DNA of 64,000 nt from Halolamina pelagica (GTDB taxonomy: Archaea; Halobacteriota; Halobacteria; Halobacteriales; Haloferacaceae), in assembly GCF_001307315.1 (NCBI RefSeq), contig NZ_LGUC01000001.1, forward strand, positions 1,488,001 to 1,552,000. Direction: 5' to 3'. The translations under genes and the position numbers were made by a program. Shown piece after piece: positions 50,971-58,661 of the stretch (position 1 is the stretch's first letter; each line of letters begins with the position of its first letter). The notes below the pieces were generated by a model, which saw only the letters and a list, made by a program, of their open reading frames with translations, did not search any database and had not been told where the DNA came from.

Positions 50971-51338
50971 TTACAACGGGAGGAAGTTGCAGGCGAGGAG
51001 GTATTTCGCCACGATGTCGCGCCCAAACAGCGCGAACAGGCCCGCCGAGGCGTAGCGCACCCACTGCGTCTTGTTGTGAGCCGAGTTGCGGGATGAAACC
51101 ACACCGTCGGGCCCACCGGGTCGATGGCGAGCATCCCACCCGCCCGAATAGCCGGGGTTGCGCCGTACAGGGCGGCGACGCCGACCGTAACCAGCTGTGT
51201 TTTGTCGCCGAACTCGCCGAACACCATCACCGAAAACGACGGTACGACCGCAGCGATCACTAACTGCCTTTTCTCACCGGGAAGCGCCAGAAGCTGACGG
51301 ACGAACGCAGTAACCAAAATATCGAGCCAGCCGACCAT
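50971..51338 (-). CDS. GDT1/UPF0016-family membrane transporter (frameshifted)
   Basis: About 122 residues after repair. The signature E-x-G-D-K-T is in VFGEFGDKTQLVTVGVAALY near residue 42, and a second half with TQWVRYASAGLFALFG is in another frame. One base added at the GGG 51090-51092 joins them. The family moves Mn2+ or Ca2+ with protons. Bacterial and archaeal versions often have two such halves; here only one signature is present, so it may act as a dimer. Confidence 0.72.
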
Positions 51339-51543
51339 ACGAGTGGTGTATCCCTGAGAAGCGTGCCCCCGTCGGTCCTGATTCAGACGCCCGACGCCCC
51401 CGCAGGGCGGCGGTTTCGGGTGACCACCCAGTCCGACGGCCGCAGGACCGGTGTGAACTGCTGCGCGTCGCCGTCGACGAAGCGTGTGCCGCTGTCACTC
51501 AGCGATATTGGATACGTGTTCCGAGTTCAGAAAATATGGGTAA

Positions 51544-51554
51544 TCGTATATATG
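51544..51554 (+). promoter_or_regulatory. TATA box of the sensor kinase gene
   Basis: TCGTATATATG lies 28-38 bases before the ATG at 51582, the spacing of a leaderless haloarchaeal transcript. The rest of 51339-51581 shows no gene that I can support. Confidence 0.55.
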
Positions 51555-51581
51555 TGAGCGGGCGCATTACTGGTCAACGCC

Positions 51582-52990
51582 ATGGACGAGAGCGAGCGAC
51601 GGTACCAAGAGCTGATTCAAACGTCGCCCGCTCCGATCAACTTGTTCGACGCCACGGGCGAGATCGTTTGGGGGAACGACGCCGTTTTAGATCTCCTAGC
51701 TCTCGACTCCCGGGACGATCTGATCGGTCGTTCCATCTTCGAGTTTATCAGACCAGCGGACCGATTTACGGCGGAGACCGAGTTGGCGGAGGTCGTCGAT
51801 GAGAAAAGATCCGCCGGCCCGACACAGATGCAACTCAGGACTGATGAAGGGGAGGAGCGGACCATCAGGGTCGCCACTGCGCCAGGCCGGTACAAGGGGA
51901 AGACATCGGCCAGGCTGTCGTCATCGACATCACGGAACTCAATCAGATAAAGGCTGAACTGGAGGAAGAGCGGGAGTTCGTCGAAAAAGCGCTCGACACG
52001 ATCGACGACGTGTTTTACGTGATTGACTGCGGGGGAAATCTCGAACGCTGGAACAAGGCACTCGTGGAAATCTCCGGCTACACGCGTGACGAGGTCCTGG
52101 CGAGTGATGTTGAAGATTTCTTCGTCGACAGACACGGGGACCGAATCTCCGAATCGATCTCGCGAGCGTTCGTCAACGGGAGCGACACTACCGAAGCTGT
52201 CGTCGAAACAAAGTCCGGGGAGCAGATCCCGTACGAGTTCCGCAAAAAGCGACTGATGAAAGGCGACTCGGTCATCGGGGTCGTCGGAATCGGGAGAGAT
52301 ATCACTCAACAGCGGTCTCGAGAACAACACCTCAAAGCGGTCGATTACCTCCTCCAACACAACCTTCGGAACCACTTGAACGTCATTCGTGGCAACGCCG
52401 ATGAGCTAGTGGGTCGTGAGAAGGAGTCAGACAAACGGCGCATCGAGACGATACACCGGTCCGTCGACAAACTTCTGTCCTTGTTCGACCGTCACCAACA
52501 GATCGTCTCGCAGGTGCTCGAGGAGAACAGCAGAGAGCAGATCGATATCGTTGCCGTTCTCGAGGGCCTGTTCGAAGAGTTCAGGGAGCTCTACCCACGG
52601 GCTGTATTTAGCCTCTCCGCCCCTAAGACGGCACAGGTCCTCGCCTCTCCCTCAATTGAGCGTTCCCTCCGCGAGCTGATTGTGAACGCTGTGAAACACA
52701 ACAGTTCTGAGACACCAGAGGTCACCGCCGTCGTCGAAGCCGAGTCAACGCCGGTCACGATAACCCTGCGAGATAACGGGCCACAGATATCCAAAGACGA
52801 GTACGAGTTCATCGAGAACCCCGAAGCCCTCAGTTCGACGTCCCATCCGACAGGGCTGGGCCTCTGGGCCGCCAACCTTGCCGTAACGTACTCACGCGGA
52901 ACGTTCACGATTCGGGAGGCCCCCAAGGACGGGAACGAGATACCCATCGAACTCCCGGTCACAGCGGACGACTGGGAGGACAGAAAGTGA
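51582..52990 (+). CDS. PAS-PAS sensor histidine kinase (frameshifted)
   Basis: About 469 residues after repair. PAS 1 (SPAPINLFDATGEIVWGNDA) at ~12-120, PAS 2 (DTIDDVFYVIDCGGNLERWN) at ~140-255. The kinase helix has QHNLRNHLNVIRG, in which the His before NLRN is the likely phospho-acceptor as in haloarchaeal kinases. HATPase boxes are ELIVNAVKHNS, LRDNGPQISK and TGLGLWAANLAV. Soluble. The break at the G run 51896-51899 is cured by one G (RYKGEDIGQAVVIDIT). No adjacent response regulator. Confidence 0.9.
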
Positions 52991-53347
52991 CCTAACCGCG
53001 TTCTCGTAGTCCCTGCTTTACGGGCTGCCGCGCGCCCCGACGCTGCCGACGAGATCCAAGCCGAACCCGCCCGCTCGGACGATACGGAGGTCGAAGCACT
53101 CGTCCAGTTGGCTGAGGTTTTCGGACTCGACGAGGGTGGCGGCGAGATCATCGACCACCTCGATGTCTTACTCAAGGAGGAACTCGATATCTACGAGACT
53201 GACGGTCGTGAGCAGCGGGACTTCATCGGCGGAATGGGCCGGGGAAGGACCAAGATCGGCCCCATCCGATCGGGTGCGGGCCAGAGGTTCGCCGAAGAGG
53301 TCGAGCCCTCTGCGAGTGGATCGGTCGCGATCGGTGAGCGCACCGGT
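52991..53347 (+). other. Gene-poor stretch with possible gene remnant
   Basis: 357 bases between the kinase and a minus-strand gene. The plus strand is open throughout in one frame and reads as acidic, helix-like sequence (VEALVQLAEVFGLDEGGGEI, then IIDHLDVLLKEELDIYETD) but has no ATG start and continues antisense into the next gene. It may be the decayed end of a lost gene or a gene cut by an indel. Nothing else seen. Confidence 0.3.
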
Positions 53348-53668
53348 CTACTCCATCTGCAGCATCACGTCCGCCACTTCCTCAGTGACGGGCGTCATCC
53401 ACACCGGCAACTCGTCGACGTTCGCGCGCATGCCCTCTTCGTAGGCGCGCACGATCTCGATGCCCTGGGTGCTGATCCGGAAGTCGAAGCTGTACCGCCC
53501 GGCCGGCCCGGCTGCCAGAATCGCCATCTGTGTTTGCGCGGTGGCGGTGACCTCGACGAGGACGTGCGACGGCGTGTCGTCGTCGACGGAGTCGGCGTCG
53601 GGGCGCTCGCGAGGGTTGATCGTGAACTCGACTGTGCGGCCGGACTCGGTCTGGCTTTTCGTCGCCAT
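53348..53668 (-). CDS. Uncharacterised small protein
   Basis: 106 residues, soluble. Contains RTVEFTINPRERPDADSVDD and VEVTATAQTQMAILAAGPAG; the fold looks beta-rich then helical (EIVRAYEEGMRANVDELPVW). No motif recognised. ATG at 53668 is followed by acidic, Thr/Ser-rich residues typical of haloarchaea. Its neighbours give no hint of function. Confidence 0.6.
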   Translation of the reverse strand: MATKSQTESGRTVEFTINPRERPDADSVDDDTPSHVLVEVTATAQTQMAILAAGPAGRYSFDFRISTQGIEIVRAYEEGMRANVDELPVWMTPVTEEVADVMLQME

Positions 53669-53840
53669 GTTCTGACACAGTCACGGTTCCGACAAGAGTG
53701 TCGCCCGGGGTGTTCCGAACGGTTCCGATAGGGTATAATCGAAAGACGGTGTCGGGTTCCTAGACTTCCGATCGACCTTCCACTCGTGTTTTTATCATTG
53801 TGGAAAACAATTAATTGGCTCGTGATCGATTTGATGACCA

Positions 53841-54912
53841 ATGAAACAGAGGACTGTACTGGTAGCCCTCCTACTCATCCTTTCAGGATGCGGTTCAGGC
53901 GTCAATACCGGCACGTCCCAGACCGTAAGTGAGGCGCCCTCCCCGACGGCGACGGGAACGCCTACTGAGGCCCCAACACCGTCGCCCACGCCAACACCCA
54001 CAGCAACGCCCACTCCAGTACCGCCTCAGAACCCGTGGCTGTCGGATCCAGTCACAGTAGCAGTAACCGACACCACGGACTCGAACAGAAGTTGGGCTCC
54101 GTTGGTTCGGGAGGCGATTAGTTTCTGGAACGGAGATGGGGGCAGTACACCGACTACGAGTACCAGTTCAAATACGTAAACTCGACCGCTGAGGCCGATG
54201 TCGTAGTTGAGGTCGTCGACAAGATCAGCTACTGCTCTGGCTATGATGAGTCGACAGTCGGCTGTGCACCGGTCTATGAGTACGTCGGTGCTGCTGATGA
54301 CGACAAAACTGAGATCGAGATTGAGGACGGCTACACGAACGAGTCCACAATCACGACAATCGAACACGAGTTGGGACATACGCTCGGCCTCGACCACGAC
54401 GACGCCGATCGGCTAGAACTGATGAACGCGACCAGTGTCATCAACGAAACCTCGATTACCGATGCAACTGAACGTGAATGGCCCTGGAAACAGACAAACT
54501 TCACCGTCTACGTGAAGGCCGGAGGGGTGTAAGTGAGCAGCGCGCTGATCGGGAGGCGAAGCAGGCCCTCGACTACTACGAAAACGATCCCGATGATTGG
54601 CTCCCCCGGGAGATCTCTTTTGAGATGACGGAGAACGTGTCCGCTGCGGATCTTGTGATCGAGATGCGAGCGAGCCCGGACTGCCTAGGTGGGGAAGGGG
54701 TTTGCTGGAGTCAATACGGATACAGCCCCGACGGTGATCCGGCTTTGGAGTACTACACCAGCGCGAACGTGACCGTTGTCGGCGTGAGTAAGGACTACTA
54801 CGGGTGGTATGTTGGATATGGGCTTGGGCGCGTCTTTGGAGCTGAAGAAGAATCGGAACTGCCGCCGCCATTCGCGGATTCTGACAACGCCGACGATCGC
54901 TGGTTCAACTGA
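53841..54912 (+). CDS. Lipoprotein zinc metalloprotease with internal duplication (two frameshifts)
   Basis: About 357 residues after repair. Signal peptide with lipobox LILSGC, a Pro/Thr-rich linker (residues ~30-65), then a zincin domain with a metzincin-type site HELGHTLGLDH near residue 180. The second half repeats the layout (FTVYVKAG strand, REAKQALDYYEN helix, AADLVIEM strand, two Cys), but the zinc site is degraded to GYGLGRVFGAEE. So one active and one dead copy appear to be present. Breaks at G runs 54138-54142 and 54524-54527 are each cured by one G. Acts on the outer cell face. Confidence 0.8.
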
Positions 54913-54994
54913 TCAGGCCATCTGAGCTTCGCTTCCAAGGCCCGCAATACTGAAAAGCCAGTGAAGTTAGCGCAAAGTGACAACTTGGGGTCGC

Positions 54995-55765
54995 TTAAGC
55001 CAACCCCAGCTCCCGCACTGCGTCCGCTGAGACGGTCACGCCCTGCTCGAACACGTTGGCCGACTCGCCGGTCACCTCCTCGATCAGGTCGGCCACGTCG
55101 AAGAAGTACTGCCGGCTGCGGCGGGTCTTGATGAACCGCGTATCCCGCCGGTCAGTCTCATACCCGCGACCGCGGACGAGTAACAGCGCGAACGTCTCAC
55201 GCGCCTCGTCTGGGGCATCATCCACCCAGTTCGGTAACTGTCGGACGGTCTCGTCGTTTTTGTGGCCAACTGGTGCGTTTATGACTGACAGCGCCCGCCC
55301 GAGGTACGAGGCTCCGTCGGTGGGTCGGATCTGCGCGGTTTCCTCGCCGTTCGGGACTGACCGATAGCCAGTCCCGACCTGTTCGAGCGCGGCCTCGACG
55401 ACGGCCTCGTTATCGGGCTGGGTGCGCGCCCACGTCGGCAACAGCGTGTCCGTCTCGATCGAGCCGAACGCGAAGATGCTGACGGCCAGCTCGGCGAGCG
55501 CGATCGTCGTCGGCGTCCACTCCTCGGCAAGCCAGCCGTGGTCTCTCGCGAACTCGATCGCGTGGACGGCATCGGGCTTGCTGTCGCCGTCGACCCAGCG
55601 GGAGATCTCGCCGCGTGAGACATCCATCCGCCGGGCGACTTTGCGCGAGCCCCAGTTATCGGGGTAGGTTTGACTCTCGCGATAGAGTTCGACACCGTCC
55701 CACGGGTCAACGCGATTTGGAGGGTCATATGTGCGGGCAAGCGATTTCTGATCCAGTAACTGCAT
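54995..55765 (-). CDS. Uncharacterised helix-turn-helix protein
   Basis: 256 residues. Residues ~38-80 form an HTH (NWGSRKVARRMDVSRGEISR then WVDGDSKPDAVHAIEFARDH). The remainder contains TDGASYLGRALSVINAPVGH and RQYFFDVADLIEEVTGESA, resembling the hypothetical DNA-binding proteins found near haloarchaeal mobile elements; a LAGLIDADG-like fold is conceivable but no such motif is seen. Located in the accessory stretch, upstream of pilin genes. Confidence 0.6.
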   Translation of the reverse strand: MQLLDQKSLARTYDPPNRVDPWDGVELYRESQTYPDNWGSRKVARRMDVSRGEISRWVDGDSKPDAVHAIEFARDHGWLAEEWTPTTIALAELAVSIFAFGSIETDTLLPTWARTQPDNEAVVEAALEQVGTGYRSVPNGEETAQIRPTDGASYLGRALSVINAPVGHKNDETVRQLPNWVDDAPDEARETFALLLVRGRGYETDRRDTRFIKTRRSRQYFFDVADLIEEVTGESANVFEQGVTVSADAVRELGLA

Positions 55766-55839
55766 TTTGTGGTTCCTGCCTGCTGCTAGTGGCCGGTTTG
55801 AAAGAAAATCGCGGGTGTTAGATGAGGGTTATGCCAGGG

Positions 55840-56346
55840 TTAGACCTCAGCCTCTCCCTCTGCAATGATCGAGTCACTCGGCGTGTGGATGATCTGGATG
55901 CTGTACGTTCCAGCACGGGCATCTCCACCCATAACCTCGATAGTAATCTCGTTGCCAACCTTGAACTCTCCAGGATTGACGTTGTCGACGATTTGGACTG
56001 TGTCACCATCTACGTCGACTTGGCTGGCAGTTCCACCTTCAAGCACCGTCTTGTACGTCCCTGTTCCGTTTTTCTGGACCTGGATCTGGTAATCGCCATC
56101 CGGAAGCGGATCGCCGCCATTGTGACTAATTGCCACTATACCATCACCAGAGTTCCCTGCACTAGCTGCTGCCGGGTCGACCGAAATCTGGCTACTGGGT
56201 GCACTCTCCAAGCTATCGCCGAGTCCGAGGACGAACCCGCCGATAACCGCGGCTAAAATGACGGTGATAGCCACCATTAGGATGACTCCGATCACCGGAG
56301 AGACACCACGATCGTCGTCGGAGATTGGGATATATTTAGTATACAT
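55840..56346 (-). CDS. Archaeal type IV pilin
   Basis: 168 residues from MYTKYIPISDDDRG. Class III-type signal with DDRGVSPVIGVILMVAITV followed by ILAAVIGGFVLGLGD, the archaeal pilin/flagellin N-terminus cleaved by PibD-like peptidase before the hydrophobic helix. The mature domain is beta-rich (QVDVDGDTVQIVDNVNPGEF). An upstream Met two codons earlier is less likely. Downstream of a second pilin by 13 bases; surely one transcript. Forms surface pili for adhesion. Confidence 0.88.
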   Translation of the reverse strand: MYTKYIPISDDDRGVSPVIGVILMVAITVILAAVIGGFVLGLGDSLESAPSSQISVDPAAASAGNSGDGIVAISHNGGDPLPDGDYQIQVQKNGTGTYKTVLEGGTASQVDVDGDTVQIVDNVNPGEFKVGNEITIEVMGGDARAGTYSIQIIHTPSDSIIAEGEAEV

Positions 56347-56359
56347 TATCAATCAATAT

Positions 56360-56794
56360 TTAGACCTCAACCTCAGTTTCAAGGAGGATCGACTGAGACG
56401 GGTCGTGCACGACAGTGATCGTGTATGGACCGGTAGTACCGTCGAATGGGCTACCAACAGTAAGCGTATCGCCAACTGTGAATTCGTCGCCAGACCAACC
56501 TGAGATTGTGCTGTAGGAAACGTTATTCCCATTACTATTTTCGGCACGAATCGTAATATCTGCTTTTGCTAGCGCATCCCCACCGTTGTGGTTAATGAGG
56601 ATATCATCGCTCCCGCTAGCAGCCTCCGCGTCCAGCTGCGCCTGCGGCGCCTGTTCGAGACTGTCGCCCAGGCCGAGAACGAACGTCCCGATCACAGCCG
56701 CTAAGATGACGGTGATAGCCACCATCAGGATCACTCCGATCACCGGAGAGACACCACGATCGTCGTCGAGTACTGCTTTGAGTTTGGAAATCAT
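56360..56794 (-). CDS. Archaeal type IV pilin, first of tandem pair
   Basis: 144 residues from MISKLKAVLDDDRG. Same processing signal and helix as the next gene (GVSPVIGVILMVAITVILAA), with a different beta-rich body (VSYSTISGWSGDEFTVGDTL). The DNA of the two N-terminal segments is almost identical (56252-56322 and 56700-56770), while the rest differs. The start at 56794 lies right after an inverted repeat copy. A further in-frame ATG 11 codons upstream falls inside the repeat region and is less likely. Confidence 0.88.
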   Translation of the reverse strand: MISKLKAVLDDDRGVSPVIGVILMVAITVILAAVIGTFVLGLGDSLEQAPQAQLDAEAASGSDDILINHNGGDALAKADITIRAENSNGNNVSYSTISGWSGDEFTVGDTLTVGSPFDGTTGPYTITVVHDPSQSILLETEVEV

Positions 56795-56816
56795 GTCTAG
56801 TTCATAACCCGGCAGT
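56792..56816 (-). repeat. Left arm of inverted repeat at pilin start
   Basis: On the minus strand reads ACTGCCGGGTTATGA, then ACTA, then GACATG, with the final ATG being the pilin start codon. It matches the right arm at 56981-57001 in inverted orientation over 15 + 6 bases with a 4-base insertion. Together the arms enclose a 164-base segment containing the likely pilin promoter. Confidence 0.7.
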
Positions 56817-57295
56817 AGGGGCAGCATACCACATGTGGGCGCGGCCCCTGGGCTACCGCGTCTACCTGAACAGACTCAGAGTCAGTATAAAAAAGCGCTG
56901 ACCAAATTATCAACGTCGAAAAACCAGTATGCAACTGCTACTCGGTGACAAACAGCACCCGGGAGGCGGCCATCCCCCGGACTGCCGGGTTATGAGACAT
57001 GCCCTCGTTACTAGAGGGCTACTGGAAATTTGGGTAGGGGTGCTAAAATGGCATCGGCCCGTCTATCGGTTGTGATAGTGTGATCGACCAGACAGTATCG
57101 ATCTGGCGCCCAAATATCTCGAACTGCGTTTTTAAGCGCGGGCTGAGTTGTGAGACCAACGGCTCCGCTGGAGCCATCCCGGCTGTAGCGATGACGTGCG
57201 CCGCGGATTGACCCTGGTTAACAGACTGGGCGATTTTCGGGGGCTCCCCGTCGGGGCATCGCCGGCCGGTCGCGACAGCAACGCGTACCCTCATT
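56817..57295. other. Upstream region of the pilin operon, no supported gene
   Basis: About 480 bases. Contains the segment between the inverted repeats with an AT box CTTTTTTATACTG on the minus strand (56885-56897), about 95 bases before the pilin start. It continues into the hairpin at 57001-57019 and sequence with a short open frame on the minus strand (57043-57309) that I cannot support as a gene. Notably less GC-rich than flanks. Confidence 0.45.
56981..57001 (+). repeat. Right arm of inverted repeat
   Basis: Plus strand reads ACTGCCGGGTTATGA then GACATG. Mirror of the left arm at the pilin start. Just beyond it lies a small hairpin (GCCCTC-GTTACTA-GAGGGC, 57001-57019). No pilin-like frame follows the ATG in this arm; the frame stops after 12 codons. 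Confidence 0.7.
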
Positions 57296-57640
57296 ATGCC
57301 ACGAGTCACTCAGAAGCAGCGCGAGCTGCACGTCCACGACGAACTGGACTTTCTCTCGGCGTCGGCCCACGCCGCCGACGCCAGCGCCAGCCCATACCGT
57401 CGCGGCGGTCACTGGGGCGAAGATCTCTCCGACGGCGACGTGGCAGTGGCGAAGCTGGCCCAGCTCGAGCGGGCGAAGACGCCCGGACCTCTGGATTGGG
57501 AAGACGGTCCTACGTCGGGAGGCCAGGTGACCCTGCCCACACCGTCAAGAGAACGAGCGCGCGCGAGCGTTGAACTACGGGAACTGCTCGCCGCGGCTCA
57601 TGGCCGACACCTCCCATCACCGAGTGCAGCGCGCTGTTGA
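57296..57640 (+). CDS. Possible small protein, uncertain
   Basis: 114 residues from MPRVTQKQRELHVHDELDFL. The first ~70 residues have sensible composition (SDGDVAVAKLAQLERAKTPG), but the last 40 (TLPTPSRERARASVELRELL onward) look like non-coding sequence read through, so the true end may be nearer 57500, perhaps hidden by an indel. It overlaps a small minus-strand gene at its 3' end. Family not recognised; lies in the accessory stretch beside tRNA-Ala. Confidence 0.4.
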   Translation: MPRVTQKQRELHVHDELDFLSASAHAADASASPYRRGGHWGEDLSDGDVAVAKLAQLERAKTPGPLDWEDGPTSGGQVTLPTPSRERARASVELRELLAAAHGRHLPSPSAARC

Positions 57641-57708
57641 TCCGAGTTCGTGATCGGAAGCCCGCAGAACTCGCAGATGAGCGGCTCTTCGTCGGGAAGC
57701 GCGCTCAT
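57598..57708 (-). CDS. Tiny zinc-finger protein, 36 residues
   Basis: MSALPDEEPLICEFCGLPIT start with CEFC and a lone Cys near the C-terminus (GDGRCRP), so a three-Cys or dimeric zinc site is possible. Haloarchaea encode many such CPxCG-type micro-proteins. Stop TGA at 57598. Too short for certainty, but the CxxC and acidic N-terminus support it. Confidence 0.45.
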   Translation of the reverse strand: MSALPDEEPLICEFCGLPITNSDQQRAALGDGRCRP

Positions 57709-57882
57709 GCGGACCACCTCGTCCCCCCGCCCGCGGTGCCAGAGGGCGGCGACCCACCCTCCCTATAGGGAGCTAATCTCTTTGAAAATGGGACATTCTG
57801 AAAAACGCAAGTGCCGAATTCGGCCCGTAGAGGGCGCAGAGAGCTGAAACTCTGGGCTCCTTGCACGCCGGTAAAATTCGAG

Positions 57883-57953
57883 TGGACTCGCGGGGATTTG
57901 AACCCCGGGCCTTCCCCGTGCCAGGGGATGATCTACCACTGATCTACGAGCCC
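57883..57953 (-). tRNA. tRNA-Ala (anticodon GGC), one base short
   Basis: Minus strand: acceptor GGGCTCG / CGAGTCC, D-arm GATC-AGTGGTA-GATC, T-arm CGGGG-TTCAAAT-CCCCG, 3' A discriminator. The anticodon loop CTGGCAC gives GGC (Ala). The total is 71 bases; adding one T before TCCC restores position 26 and a full five-pair anticodon stem, so a single-base undercall is likely here too. A TATA element sits upstream. Confidence 0.88.
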
Positions 57954-57983
57954 TCGAACGCATCCAACTGTTTCCCGGTTTCG

Positions 57984-57990
57984 TTATTAA
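57984..57990 (-). promoter_or_regulatory. TATA box of tRNA-Ala
   Basis: On the minus strand the sequence CGAAGCCCTTAATAACG precedes the tRNA; TTAATAA lies 31-37 bases ahead of the mature 5' end, with a purine-rich BRE-like CGAAG in front. Good fit to an archaeal promoter. Confidence 0.55.
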
Positions 57991-58194
57991 GGGCTTCGAT
58001 GCCAGACGGCGTGTGCGTCGACGCCACATCGACCCGCCCCGGATGGAAAGCCATTAAGCCCCTCGACGGCCACTCATCGTTGGGAACAGCACGGCCGCAA
58101 ATCTGACTCGCTCGGACGGACCGAGCTTGGGATTGCGGAAGTGTACCGACGTGTAGTCGGTCTTTTCGCGGTCAGTGCCGTTCCAACTCAGACA

Positions 58195-58661
58195 ATGGCA
58201 CGAATGCACACACGCCGCCGCGGGTCGTCCGGTTCGGACGCCCCCGTGGCAGACGAGCCGCCGGAGTGGAGCGACGTCGACGCCGAGGAGATCGAATCCC
58301 GCGTCGTCGAACTCGCAGAGCAGGGCCACGATCCCAGTCAGATCGGCCTGAAACTGCGCGACGAGGGCGTGAAGGGCACGCCCATCCCGGACGTGAAGCT
58401 GGCGACCGGGAAGAAAGTCACCGAGATCCTCGAGGAGAACGATGCCGACTCCGACCTCCCGAGGACCTCCGGAACCTGATGGAGCGCGCAGTCCGCCTGC
58501 GCGCCCACATGGACCGGAACCCGCAGGACGCCCAGAACAAGCGCGCCCTGCAGAACACCGAGTCCAAGATCCGTCGCCTGGTCGACTACTACCAGGGCGA
58601 CGAGCTCGACGCCGAGTTCGAGTACGACTACGAAACCGCCGAAGAGATCCTCGAAGGATAG
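58195..58661 (+). CDS. rps15: 30S ribosomal protein S15 (frameshifted)
   Basis: 155 residues after repair, the archaeal length. MARMHTRRRGSSGSDAP start, PPEWSDVDAEEIESRVVELA, DPSQIGLKLRDEGVKGTPIP and C-terminal NKRALQNTESKIRRLVDYYQ. Binds 16S rRNA in the small subunit. The break at CCC 58458-58460 would stop the protein at 94 residues; one C restores SDLPEDLRNLMERAV. As S15 is essential, this break is good evidence of sequence error. First gene of a conserved rps15-recJ-pcc1-rps3ae order. Confidence 0.96.

Noticed and set aside
53930-54030. Repeat-like tract rich in CCNAC units
   Set aside because: It encodes the Thr/Pro linker of the lipoprotein; ordinary low-complexity linker, not a CRISPR or tandem repeat of interest.
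57043-57309. 88-residue minus-strand open frame upstream of the pilins
   Set aside because: No motif, mixed codon use and no promoter; kept only as part of the intergenic description.
53669-57882. Attachment-site copy of the tRNA-Ala 3' end
   Set aside because: I looked for a second copy of the tRNA 3' end in the accessory stretch and saw none, so no attachment site is annotated.
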